From assembly GCA_030549335.1 (NCBI GenBank), contig CM060191.1:5957001-6021000 (forward strand): DNA of 64,000 nucleotides, read 5' to 3'. The position numbers were made by a program, and so were the translations under genes. The DNA comes from Pontederia crassipes. Its lineage: Eukaryota; Streptophyta; Magnoliopsida; Commelinales; Pontederiaceae. Under the pieces are notes generated by a model. The model was given only the letters and a program-made list of their open reading frames with translations, was not told the origin of the DNA and ran no database searches. This document shows, one piece after another, positions 11,701 to 20,964 of the stretch (positions are counted from its first letter, which is position 1; each line of letters starts with the position of its first letter).

Positions 11701-12658
11701 CCATACATAACAGAAAAAGAAAACATCCATGGAGAAACAATAATGCCTTGACTTGAAAAAAAGGCCTTGGCAATTGTTAGTGAATTTGTTTATGGTGAAA
11801 TCTGTGTCGAGTCCAGATATGTTGATAGTAGTTTTTTGTGATGGTGTGCGCCTGTGCGGTGATGTACTGTACAACTTATGAGGGAAAGGTCTGAAACAAA
11901 TTATCCATAATAGATCCTGGTGGATGTTAGAACCCATTGAACACTTCTCTCCTTTAGCTTCGCTGTAGAATATTTAAACATTATTTGTTTTAGATGTTGA
12001 GGTCAGGAAATGTGTACTTGCACTATGCATGTCTATGTGCCTCTGAGAAAAGTTCTCAAACTTATAGATTCTAAAGCAAATACAACTTTTGTTCTAACCG
12101 AATTAGAACCTTCTAATGAGAGGGATGACTTTTCCTCTTTTACTTTTTGCAAAGTTTTCCCTTCGCCTAGATCATTGTTATTGCTCAGATGTTTATAACT
12201 TTAAGCCTCTTTGCTTGTGCACCTACATTGTCCCAGAATTCTAATGCCTAGTAAGCCTGATGTTATCTAGGATGTTTTAATAAATAATCACAATTGATAA
12301 ATTAAAAAAAACCTTAATACACGTTCTTCCTATGCCAAAAACATTCGTCATATTTTTTCTTCAACAAAAAGGTATTCAACGAAGGAGGAGGGTTGTGTTA
12401 GGCCCCGACAGCCAGCGTAAAACCTTGTCGAATCTCATGAACATGGATCAACGAAGCGTCGTATGATCCATGTAGCCGACCCCACCTAGTGGGATAAGGC
12501 TTTGTTGTTGTTGTAAAAAGGTATTCAACATGTTTTAACTGCTAGCTTTACTGTTTCTGTTGCGTGCAGATGCTAAGAAACAAATCCAACAATTTGCTGC
12601 CCAGACTATTGCTTCCCGTTTCTCTTCCACATTGCAGTCGGCATTTAGTGTTGTGTAA
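2852..12658 (+). CDS. ECHIDNA (TVP23-family) trans-Golgi network membrane protein, six exons
   Basis: CDS exons are 2852-2866, 3083-3139, 3268-3471, 3573-3632, 11193-11319 and 12570-12658, all with GT-AG borders and phases that join to 183 aa (Arabidopsis ECHIDNA is about 186). I recognise the family from NPKTCFFHVLFK at the N-terminus, then FVVTVFLAALDFWVVKNVSG, LVGLRWWNE, LARMNKKDSWLFWWTLYL, LIRFQADYLLVVGVCLSLSI and a C-terminal FAAQTIASRFSSTLQSAF. Several hydrophobic segments fit an integral membrane protein. In Arabidopsis ECHIDNA acts with YIP4 proteins at the trans-Golgi network in secretion of wall polysaccharides and in cell elongation. The start ATG is the first one before a tiny 15-base exon, as in relatives. 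Every exon looks intact although intron 4 (3633-11192, about 7.6 kb) is filled with hAT, LINE and SINE insertions and intron 5 carries a further SINE. Confidence 0.95.
4596..5762. mobile_element. Non-autonomous hAT-type DNA transposon in ECHIDNA intron 4
   Basis: The ends are imperfect terminal inverted repeats: CAGTGTTGTCAAACACGT on the left and CAAGGTTGTCAAAAACGT on the right (reverse complement), 15 of 18 identical. They are flanked by a perfect 8-bp direct repeat CATGGCGG (4588-4595 and 5763-5770). Eight-base duplications and CA..GTTG ends are typical of hAT elements. The 1167-bp interior codes for no transposase. It holds two diverged copies of a roughly 50-bp unit (about 4918-5015) and an (AG)23 microsatellite. 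Open frames on the minus strand here are low-complexity and not a gene. The element sits immediately before the L1-type LINE remains. Confidence 0.85.
5267..5312. repeat. (AG)23 microsatellite inside the hAT element
   Basis: Pure dinucleotide tract of 46 bases. It creates false serine/leucine- or arginine/glutamate-rich frames on both strands. Confidence 0.95.
6983..7157 (+). mobile_element. Au-type SINE copy, nested in the L1 LINE
   Basis: A roughly 175-bp insertion bounded by a 16-bp target duplication, TGCATAGCTTCATTCT (6967-6982 and 7157-7172). Its body includes GGAGGGTTGTGTTAAGCC, a segment ending CATGAACATGGATCAACG, and the tail GTAGCCGACCCCACC...GGATAAGGC followed by (TTG)n. This matches the layout of the plant Au SINE family, which ends in TTG repeats instead of poly(A). 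The tail is nearly the same as that of the RTE LINE ending at 10751. Confidence 0.85.
8260..8362 (+). mobile_element. Short polyA retroposon nested in the LINE zinc-binding region
   Basis: About 103 bases between a 13-bp direct repeat AAGATTTTTGCTT (8247-8259 and 8363-8375). It ends in an A-rich tail (8341-8362) preceded by the stem GGATGACAACC...GATAGTCACC, the same kind of 3' hairpin as other L1 tails here. Removing it restores a continuous zinc-binding domain frame in the host LINE. It is either a severely 5'-truncated L1 or a SINE that borrows the L1 tail. Confidence 0.75.
8698..8750. repeat. (TA)n microsatellite
   Basis: About 53 bases of pure TA at the 3' end of the L1-like remains. 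It may have grown from the tail of the element. Confidence 0.95.
8751..9349. other. Intron 4 sequence with a further L1 3'-end relic
   Basis: GC-moderate sequence with no gene. At 9301-9349 lies a third L1-like tail: GGATGGCCACC, a short loop, GGTAGTCATCC, then TTTTCC and an A-run. This agrees with the stem-loop plus polyA ends at 8298 and 8664. The minus-strand frame at 8874-9077 is open but has no recognisable domain. Confidence 0.5.
9628..10937. repeat. Direct repeat of about 165 bp flanking the RTE LINE
   Basis: Bases 9628-9789 and 10766-10937 are near-identical, sharing for example TTCATATTTTCCTTGCAATAC at their ends apart from a few changes and a longer A-run in the second. The RTE LINE lies between them. 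This is either an unusually long target-site duplication or a tandem duplication into which the LINE landed. A short motif, TGAAGCAAGC, follows both the LINE tail and the second copy, which favours a prior tandem duplication. Confidence 0.8.
9781..10751 (+). mobile_element. 5'-truncated RTE-type non-LTR retrotransposon (LINE)
   Basis: The reading frame runs from inside the reverse transcriptase (GIGLHQGSALSPYLF, then the catalytic FADD at about 9955) through the thumb and C-terminal region (KFKYLGSIV, YGSECWAMK, LRWFGHVQRRP, RGRPRRTL) to a stop at 10721-10723. It is followed directly by the tail GTAGCCGACCCCACC...AAGGC(TTG)n. A single frame offset lies at about 9985-10003; the second part, 239 codons, is open, so the copy is fairly young. 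The motif order and the TTG-repeat tail fit the RTE clade. The endonuclease and the first half of the RT are absent. The copy lies in the sense of the host gene and between two copies of a roughly 165-bp sequence. Confidence 0.9.
12381..12514 (+). mobile_element. Au-type SINE copy in ECHIDNA intron 5
   Basis: A 134-bp insertion with a perfect 15-bp target duplication, AAAAAGGTATTCAAC (12366-12380 and 12515-12529). It starts GAAGGAGGAGGGTTGTG and ends with the same GTAGCCGACCCCACC...GGATAAGGC(TTG)n tail as the copy at 6983. It is slightly shorter at the 5' end. It lies 55 bases before the last ECHIDNA exon and does not touch the splice site. Confidence 0.9.
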
Positions 12659-13332
12659 AAAAATGTGCTGGAGAGAATGAGTAGACTGAAATGATGATGC
12701 CTGCCATTGTAAATGTACTCGTACCAATTGAGAGATACTTCACCTGTTAAATGTCAGCATCTTTTTTTTTTTGTTTTTGGCGTGTTCCATTTTAGTAGAA
12801 TATAAGGAGTCTCATGTTGTTGAATTGTGAGTTCCTACAATGTCAATGCAGGCCATGTTTAAAATGTAGATATTGGATTATCAAAACGCTGTAGTTGATT
12901 TTGTTGTTAGGAATTGCAATGATGATTTCTGAGTGGAATTACAAGCCAAGGTGTAGGTCCTTGCGGATATTTGTTCAAAAGAAAAAAAAGTGCTGCTCCA
13001 ACAAAAAAAAAGGAATGAATTGGGAAGTGGTGTTTTTCATCTTTTTCTATTCTATTATATCAGTCCAATTTAAAATTTCACTAAAGATAAGGTGATGTTT
13101 TCAGGCACTCTTACAAGCGCTGATTATTATAGAATGAAAGGTAATAATTCTAATTAATCACTCTATTGACTGTTGACCAGCGATTCTGTATTTTACTTTC
13201 CGTCGAACGAATTAATAAATACCATTATCATTGCTGCTGAAAAATGTGTGAACTAATCATTTTCACAAGTGATTTTAAAAATATCTCCACATTTATATAC
13301 TTTGGCATGCAGCAAATATTTTACTTAGTCCC
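12659..13332. other. ECHIDNA 3' untranslated region and downstream spacer
   Basis: The first 150-200 bases after the stop are probably 3' UTR. The rest is AT-rich with no gene seen. Confidence 0.5.
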
Positions 13333-13412
<80 letters not shown>

Positions 13413-13428
13413 GTAGTAGTAGTAGTAG
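13333..13428. repeat. (ATT)n followed by (TAG)n microsatellite
   Basis: About 80 bases of ATT repeats run into six TAG repeats at 13411-13428. The tract generates artificial poly-isoleucine frames. Confidence 0.95.
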
Positions 13429-14465
13429 ACGTAGACAGAGGGAATATTAGTGCAATCCACTTCATTTTTTCTTTCTACATCAACCAACCAAAATGGCGGC
13501 TGCTGCTGCGGAGTGACCTTGATCACCTGAAGAGACCTCACAAGCAAAGCAACCAAATAACAATAGTATGTAGACCTCTCTTTCTCCCACCTCCGTCTCC
13601 ATCCCTTCTTTTTCGCAACCTCATCGAAAAAAGCTCCATATAAAGTTAGCCAAAGCAACATCACTGAGTGTGAGAGAGAGATAGAGAGAGAGAGAGATCA
13701 CCACCGTCATTACTAACCCGCACGCTTTTGAGTTTCGTGTTCACCTTTTGGAGTTCCCACATTAACCTTTTTCTCCTCACGTTTTAGCAGTTAACGGCCT
13801 TATGTCTCTTGCTTTTGCATCATTTCGGATAATTAAACTTTTGACGCTTTGAAAGTGATTTTTTTTTCTTTTTCCTTTTTGTTGAACTGATATCTTAATC
13901 CTTTCTTTCATGCTAATTAATTACTGTTATATTTAAAAGTCTCTCGATACGTAATTCAATTTTTTTTTCTTTGATGTCGTGCAAAAGAAATGGTGCTAAA
14001 ATATGACCATAGAAGATGGAAGCATATATGATCTGCACTTCAATGCACTCTGCAGGCAGAATTAGAAGTAAGCTACAGCGACCTTCACTACGCACCTTGC
14101 CAATTGTGTCTATCAGTTTCATGGCCCGGATATAATTATCACCAACCCATCCTTTTTTTATTAATATTCTCATCGACTAGCTAGTCATGAAATTAAATTT
14201 TAAAAAAGCAAAAAAGAGAGAGAAGTATCCAAACACCGTCAAAACTTTATTCTAGGGGATCACTCAATAATATGTATTCAAATTCAAATTTATATAATGG
14301 CGAATGGCCATTGAGTGAAATGATTCTTTCCCAACTTTGATACACTCTAATCAAAGCTCTATTATTTATTTTACATTATTGGCCTGACTACCGTGAATAC
14401 TTTTTTTTAAAAAAAATGTTATATATATTTTGAATCGAATTCCAGAGTTTACATAAACGTTTAAA

Positions 14466-14505
<40 letters not shown>

Positions 14506-16190
14506 TCCATTGATATATCTATTTTGAATGGATAGATCCTTTAGGTCACCAAAAAGTTAGTTAAAATCAATCAATGGAATTAGAACCCTTGTGGCCACTA
14601 ATTTTATATTTCTTCTCATCCATCTCTCCATCATCGAGTCTTATGCACTATACAAAATGAACAACTTTCTGAATTGTACACATCAAAAAAACACATCGCC
14701 ATCGTCTTCGTACGCCTCCACTAAGATCGCATTTATATATCTTATATACACAACGACGTCTAGCCCACTCGGATTCCTTCATCCATCCATCCATCCATCC
14801 ATCATTATATCTTGTTCAATATTAATCTTTTTGATCATGATCAGCCCCCCCAGGCGTCATGGATGGCATCAAATTCGTAGCTGCAAAGCGTATGTGAATG
14901 TGAAACTGATTGCCTCATCCATCATCACCATCGACATCCCAACGAGCTGCAAAGGCGAATGTACGCGTATGGTTTCAAACAAGACGACCATATCATGACG
15001 GTGGTGAACGCTAACCCAAGTACTCCATTCGTCCACCATTAATTATTTTCTATCTACCTTCCCGCATGCACTAACACCTTTTTACTTTCTCTCTCTCTCC
15101 CTCTTAGTAGCTCTTCTAATCTCACAAGTCACACAAAGGACTTCCTTAAGTTATTCTACATCTTTATCAGTGAGAAGAAGACGAAGAAGATGAAGAAGAA
15201 GAAGAAATGTTATCCCATGCACGTCCAATCATCTATTGATTGTAGAGTCGAATTCAGGTCGAGATCCATGTTGAGATTCTCAAATATCCAAATTTTTGAA
15301 TACATGGAACCGGGGATGGACTCGTTCGTTCGGCAGCTGGCGGAGACGGAAGGAATTCCCGGCCACTTTGCAGTTTGCAGCACATAGTGTTTGAGGGCCA
15401 TGAATCAAACCATCCGATCCGACTGTTGCAACTCTGACCAAGGGAATTTATATTGAAAGGTGACGGCGGTGGTCGATATGGTTTTATCAGCAACAGGGGG
15501 ATAGATATTGTAGTTAGTGGAGGATGAGAGAGATATACACACAAATTATCTCTCTGCCATGCATGCGCTTCGCACATACCGTTCCATATTTTATGCTCAC
15601 TTTTTAATTCCCAGCTATCCATTGAAATGAGAGAGAAAGAGCATGCAGGGATCGATCGATTGATCAAATGAGATTGAGCCAATGACCTTTGATTTCCTCT
15701 TCCATGGGTTACCAAATTAAAGTGATGCATGATGGATGCGAATGTTAGATGGTATATGTCATTGTACAAGTATCATCATCATTATCCTTGTCCATTGATG
15801 CAAGGACATGCTTCATTAAACAAGTACTCAATTCACTTTTGTCTGTGTTGTGTGGGTTTGATCATTGCCCTAGTGCTTGCTGTACTATATGCAAAGGACA
15901 CGCATACCAATTGATTGGGATAGCTAAACTAATAAACTTGAATCTAACGACTAAGATGTTACTACATTCACAGATCGAATTTAACACAAGTTTTACCTTA
16001 ACATAAAACACAATATATATTATACCCTTTAGGATGTCTCAATATCTAAATAATGACTCAAATTTGAACTCAATTGTAATTCTAAATGGACCCTTAGCGC
16101 TTCAATAATGGGGACGGCGAGCTTAAGGGGAGGGGGTCTAAGGAGATCCCCTCTTGTGGGGGCTTGACGGCGGAGCCTCCGGCCGAAACT
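13429..16190. other. Intergenic region without a recognised gene
   Basis: Contains (GA)n near 13673-13697, (TA)n at 14468-14500, (ATCC)n at 14780-14802 and AT-rich spacer. One GC-richer stretch at 15304-15387 encodes the 27-residue frame MEPGMDSFVRQLAETEGIPG... ending in a stop. It has codon-like composition but I cannot assign a family. The open frame at 14591-14998 shows no domain. No microRNA hairpin matching a known family was recognised. Confidence 0.5.
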
Positions 16191-16194
16191 TCAA

Positions 16195-16491
16195 GGGCTT
16201 GTTTGGATAGGAACTTTCGATCAAAACTAGTGAAAGTTCCACCAAATACCAAACAAAGTTCTGGTGGGGCCTACGGGTTTTTGAGTTCCAGTCAACACGT
16301 TTAGTTCTCGAGAAAAGGTTTGATCCTGAACCACGGTCAGAACTTGTAAAGTTCATCCTATAACGCCCATCTTCTTCCCCCAAGTTCAACCTTCCACATG
16401 AACTTCTTCCAAACGCCGTCTAAGAATTAACCTATCATGTCCATAAGTTCTCGGAAACTTATTGAAACCAAAGTTATAGCCAAACACGGCC
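16195..16491. mobile_element. Small inverted-repeat transposon (MITE)
   Basis: Left end GGCTTGTTTGGATAGGAACT and right end read in reverse, GGCCGTGTTTGGCTATAACT, match over about 22 bases with a few differences. The interior of about 300 bp codes for nothing. The GGnCnTGTTTGG type of end is common among plant Tourist/PIF or hAT MITEs. I could not fix a target duplication, so the superfamily stays open. Confidence 0.55.
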
Positions 16492-16717
16492 AAACGATTT
16501 TAAGTTTTCTATTTCTTATTTAAAATTCTCTATATAAACTCCATGACGACTTGATTATTTCATATCCTTGTAATAGAAATTCATCGCTGCCCGAGGATGC
16601 AACTCACTTTAGAGTGAACCACGTAAATTTTATATGTTCTTTTATGTTTATGTGATTTCTCTTCCTCTTTTCAAGACATGATCAGAAAACATGAGCCGAC
16701 AATTTGTTGACATGTAG

Positions 16718-17325
16718 GGCATGTTTGGGGAGTGGAACCAGGTGGAACCAACCCACTGGTTCCACTCGATTCTCCAAACATGAGTGGAATCAGGACACTG
16801 GAATCAAGTGCGCACGTGACCTTGTTCCACCCGCTTTTTTTTTGTTTTTCACTTTTTTTTACATGACATTTTGGTTTTTTTTCCCACCTTTTTTATCATT
16901 ATATTTTATAACATTTCTTATATACTATTTATTATCTGTAAAATATAAATAATAAATGAGTAATATAATATTTTTATTATTTATTCTTTCATTATAAAAT
17001 TTTAATATTTCATTAAATATAAATATTTTAAAAATCGATTTTTTATATTTAAATACTATATTTTTAACAAATTTGTTGACATTATTTTTTAATATATGTT
17101 ATGTATTTTATTTTTTAAAATTTTAAAATTTATATTTATAATACATATTTTTAACTCAATCACCCACTAAAATTAATCCATCACATCTACTTTTTCCTAT
17201 CACATCAACTATCTTATTCTTCATCATCAAATTTCACTCTATCCAACACAATCCGAACTAATATGTCACTCAACTATTCATGAGAACTTAGTGAAACTCT
17301 AGTTCTCATTGCCAAACGGCTCCAT
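16718..17325. mobile_element. Possible second inverted-repeat element with GTTTGG ends
   Basis: GGGCATGTTTGGGGAGTGG at the left and, in reverse, GGAGCCGTTTGGCAATGAG at the right enclose about 600 AT-rich bases. The interior includes a short inverted repeat near the left end (GGAACCAACCCACTGGTTCC). The match is short and there is no clear target duplication. Confidence 0.35.
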
Positions 17326-18600
17326 AAGAAACTCGAGCCCGGCCGTAATTTGTCAATATATATAAATTGCAAGAGCCCTACAATATTCTCTGTTGTGGGC
17401 CACATTTTTATTCCTTTTTTTTGGGTTAAAAAGTCATATAAACAAGTTTTATATAATTTGGTGCAATGGTGTAATGCCAGTTAACACGATGAACCTTATT
17501 CATATCATGCTTTAATAATTTTGTAACATGAAATATTAAAAACTGTGTATCGATATATTCTAATTTAATTACAATTAATGCACAAATTTTGTTTTATGTC
17601 GACATTATCTAAAAGTTGAATGGAAAAGAAAAGAAATTAACTTCGACCTTATGCCATCAACTCCCAAAGCTCAAATTAACAGAGTAAAAGTAAAAGTACG
17701 TAATGCGTGGGAAACGTCTCTATATGAATTTGTGTCGCTCGTCAATTTAAATGTTGTTGGCACCTACAAGTCCAGCCTAATTTCAGTTTGGCATGTCACA
17801 CTAGTGATGTTAACACCTCAGATAGGATTACACATTTAACATACTTCCTTCTTTGAACACTACGTATATGTACACGTACAACAACAAAAAAAATTGGTCA
17901 AATCGATGTCTAAATTGCTCTCATTTGTTGGATTTGTATCAAACAATCGCCGCCATAAACGAGTTAAATAAATTAGATCCCAACTTGGTCAAAGATGTAG
18001 AGGTGTTAATTTCAAGTACTCCTAGTAATTACACATAGAGAGGGAGACCTCGTGATCTTGGTGCTTATTTATATCCACATGTGGTAGTATTTGTACGAGT
18101 ACAAAAGATATATATATATATGTATACGTTGGACGTTGTTATACGCATTTGAAGGGTCAAAAGATTGCAGTAAAGCAAGTACTAAACAGTCATTTATCCA
18201 CTGATCGATCAAAAGGATGTTTCAGTCAAAGACGCCTCGTGTTTGATTCTTCTAATTGGAGACTAGTAACAGTTAACTAATAGCACAACTAATTTGGGAG
18301 TTTGCAGCATATACTTGGGGACGTATACGGTCAAATAATTAAGATGAGACGTGGATTCAAAAGTTGGCTGAAGGAATTAATGGTGGTGGTGGTGGTGGTG
18401 GAAAGGTGATGATATGATCCCTTGAGTCATTTGGAGGGTTAGCTATGAAAGAATTCTTGTCAAAATGATCATTCTTTCTTGTATTGTATGATGCTAAACT
18501 TTGACATTCAGAAGCTAAATTGCGACCTGCCTGGCTAATTTTGATGTTAACTTTGATGCTCAGAATCTCAGTTTAACGGTCTGACTAGTTTCGTTATGCA
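17326..18600. other. AT-rich spacer
   Basis: No gene seen. Contains a short (TA)n at 18109-18120 and a (GGT)n tract at 18381-18401. Open frames at 17651-17839 and 17853-18038 lack domains. Confidence 0.5.
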
Positions 18601-18614
18601 TGGATTTCAATAAT

Positions 18615-19065
18615 GTCGTAAGACCCGACTCGACCACCGATCCGGATTGTCTAACGGATCATGTGGAATCGATTAGACCGGGTCGAACCAAATGGTCGGA
18701 CCGGATAATATAAATTAATTAAAAATAAAATAAGTTAAAGTGACAATTATAATATTATTAATATGTAATATATTATTTAACAAAAATATAATATAATAAA
18801 ATAAAATAATTCAGATCGAATAATATAATAAAGGAAGCATAGATCAAATCATCAATTAAATACTTTTTAAATAAAAAATCTTGTGAGTAATTATAAAAAA
18901 TTAAAAATATCAATGAAATTTTATATATATGATAAAGAAGAATCTTGAAATGATATTCTAAAAATTTATAATAATTTTTGTACATTTTATTTATTTTTTA
19001 CATTTTACAACTTGACCGAGCCGGGTCGGTCAAACCCGTCGGGTCGACTAGTTGATCTCAAGAAC
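18615..19065. mobile_element. Probable MITE with CG-rich ends (GACCCGACTCG...)
   Basis: Dense CCGG/GTCGG motifs at both ends (GACCCGACTCGACCACCG near 18622; GAGCCGGGTCGGTC near 19018) flank an AT-only interior, similar to the element at 1250-1645. The ends are not precisely resolved. Confidence 0.4.
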
Positions 19066-19147
19066 TAATCGATTCGATAGAAAAGTTTATGTTTGGTGTT
19101 TTGATGAAAAATGTAATGATGAGAATTTGAAAAATTGATTTGATAGA

Positions 19148-19806
19148 TAAGTTTTAGTAGGTGTTTGGATAAAAAGTAAGAACTAGAATAGAATTTATTA
19201 TTTTATGAGGTATAAAATTATAGTAAATTAAAATATTATGTATTTATTTATGAAAATAATATTTTATGAAGGTATTTATATTTATATTATAATTTATAAT
19301 ATACAAGAAATATTTATACTAAAAAATAAGTTGTCTCGTAATATATTAATATTAATTATAATTAATTTTTTATGTTATTAATATTTTAATTTACGTAAGA
19401 ATATCTTAAGATCCAAATATAATAAAAATTAGATAACTTATAAATTTTTCTAAAAACAACTGAAAATTTTAATTAATAAATTCTATTATAATAAATATAC
19501 TATTATATATAAGAATTTACATTAAAAATATACTATTATACATAAAAATTTGTAGTAATTTTATTTAATTAAAATTATAATACAATAAATCCAATTATAA
19601 TATTTACATCAATTCAGTTAATTAATATGAATTTTTATAATTTTATTAACTATAATAGTAAGCAAAATATTATAACTAATTAATAAAATATTTTTTAATT
19701 ATTTGATCCAAACAAAATTATTTCTAATTATTAATATATATATATATATATTAAACTAAATATTATTATTATTATATACATGCCTAAACACCTACTTTTA
19801 AGCCTA
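19148..19806. mobile_element. Possible AT-rich MITE with GTAGGTGTTT ends
   Basis: AAGTTTTAGTAGGTGTTTGG at the left and, in reverse, GGCTTAAAAGTAGGTGTTTAGG at the right share a 15-18 base inverted repeat around an almost pure A/T interior. It may be nested in a larger repeat that starts near 19089 and ends near 20016 (GTTTGGTG and CCCAAACACAG). No clear target duplication. Confidence 0.35.
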
Positions 19807-19947
19807 TATGGAAAAAGTAAAAAAAAATACATCACCTGGTTTTCGCACGAAGCCAGAATCAAGTAAAGTTCTTGCTCAAAGCAAGAACTTGTAGACGTGA
19901 TGTTTGATCAGAACTTGAGTTTATCTAATTTTTTTTTTTTTTGCTAT

Positions 19948-20012
19948 TGGTGTTTGGGTGAACAAGCTAGAACTAGGGCATGTTCTCACCCTAATTCTAG
20001 CTCCCAAACACA
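19948..20012. repeat. Imperfect inverted repeat (hairpin)
   Basis: TGTTTGGG...GCTAGAACTAGGG is followed by CCCTAATTCTAGC...CCCAAACA, giving a stem of about 20 paired bases around a short loop. It probably marks the end of a MITE. Confidence 0.6.
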
Positions 20013-20019
20013 GTCTTAG

Positions 20020-20959
20020 TATAATTTATTGTGATTACTATTGTTTGCATTTTATTCTGTAGATTATGATTATTCTTAAATTTATTAATTTTTTTAAAAA
20101 AAATAGTCCACTAAAAGGCTAAAAGCTTAACTCAAATAATCTAATCCGACATTTGACTGTTTGGTAGTGTGTCAGTCTATCATATATTGAAAACAACATA
20201 AAACATTAGGACGCATACAAAACACATTGTGTTTTTCTTGATTGAATCAATTAAACTAATTCGGTAATTCTAAGTTCTCGTATTAAAAGAAGTCTCTATC
20301 CACGTGATATATGAACTAATTAATTATAGATGCAAACAACTTACCGAAAAAATAAAATATTATTTATATATTATTGAAGCCTCCACGTTTGGTGATTTGT
20401 AATTTCAGATTGTAAATATATACCCTTAATTTATTGAGACCTCGGCCTCCAAGTTTGGTATTGTTGAAGTCTCATGCATTACGTTTACACCAAACTTTAA
20501 GGTATAGGTATCGGATTATAACTATGATGTGATACATATTTAGGCTAATTTCACCTAGACAAGGTATAAGAAGCATTGGAACATGTTTTTTATTATAGGA
20601 AATAAAAAAGAACTATGTACGCTCAAAGAGAATAATATTATATGTTTGAGCAATTCCGAGGTGGGGGAGTCGGGTCCTTTAATACTAAGTTTGTGTGTGC
20701 AAGAGTTGTTTTTGAGCGTTTTCGCTCGGTTTTGAAAGTGAAAGTTTGAGCTATAAAATGTGGTATGCTACATTGTTGACGACGGGTATTATACAAATGA
20801 TATTGGAGTCGGATTCTAATCTCGTCGGTGGACATTCTAAATAATAAATTCTCCTGTCCCTGACGTATTATGAACATCATAAATGATATTCGGGCTTGTA
20901 TAATCATGCTAGCATAATTTAAATATAAACACATTTCTAAACTTGCCAATGTCAAAGCA
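20020..20959. other. AT-rich spacer left of the retrotransposon
   Basis: No gene recognised. The minus-strand frame at 20638-20988 runs into the LTR and has no domain. Confidence 0.45.
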
Positions 20960-20964
20960 TAATG

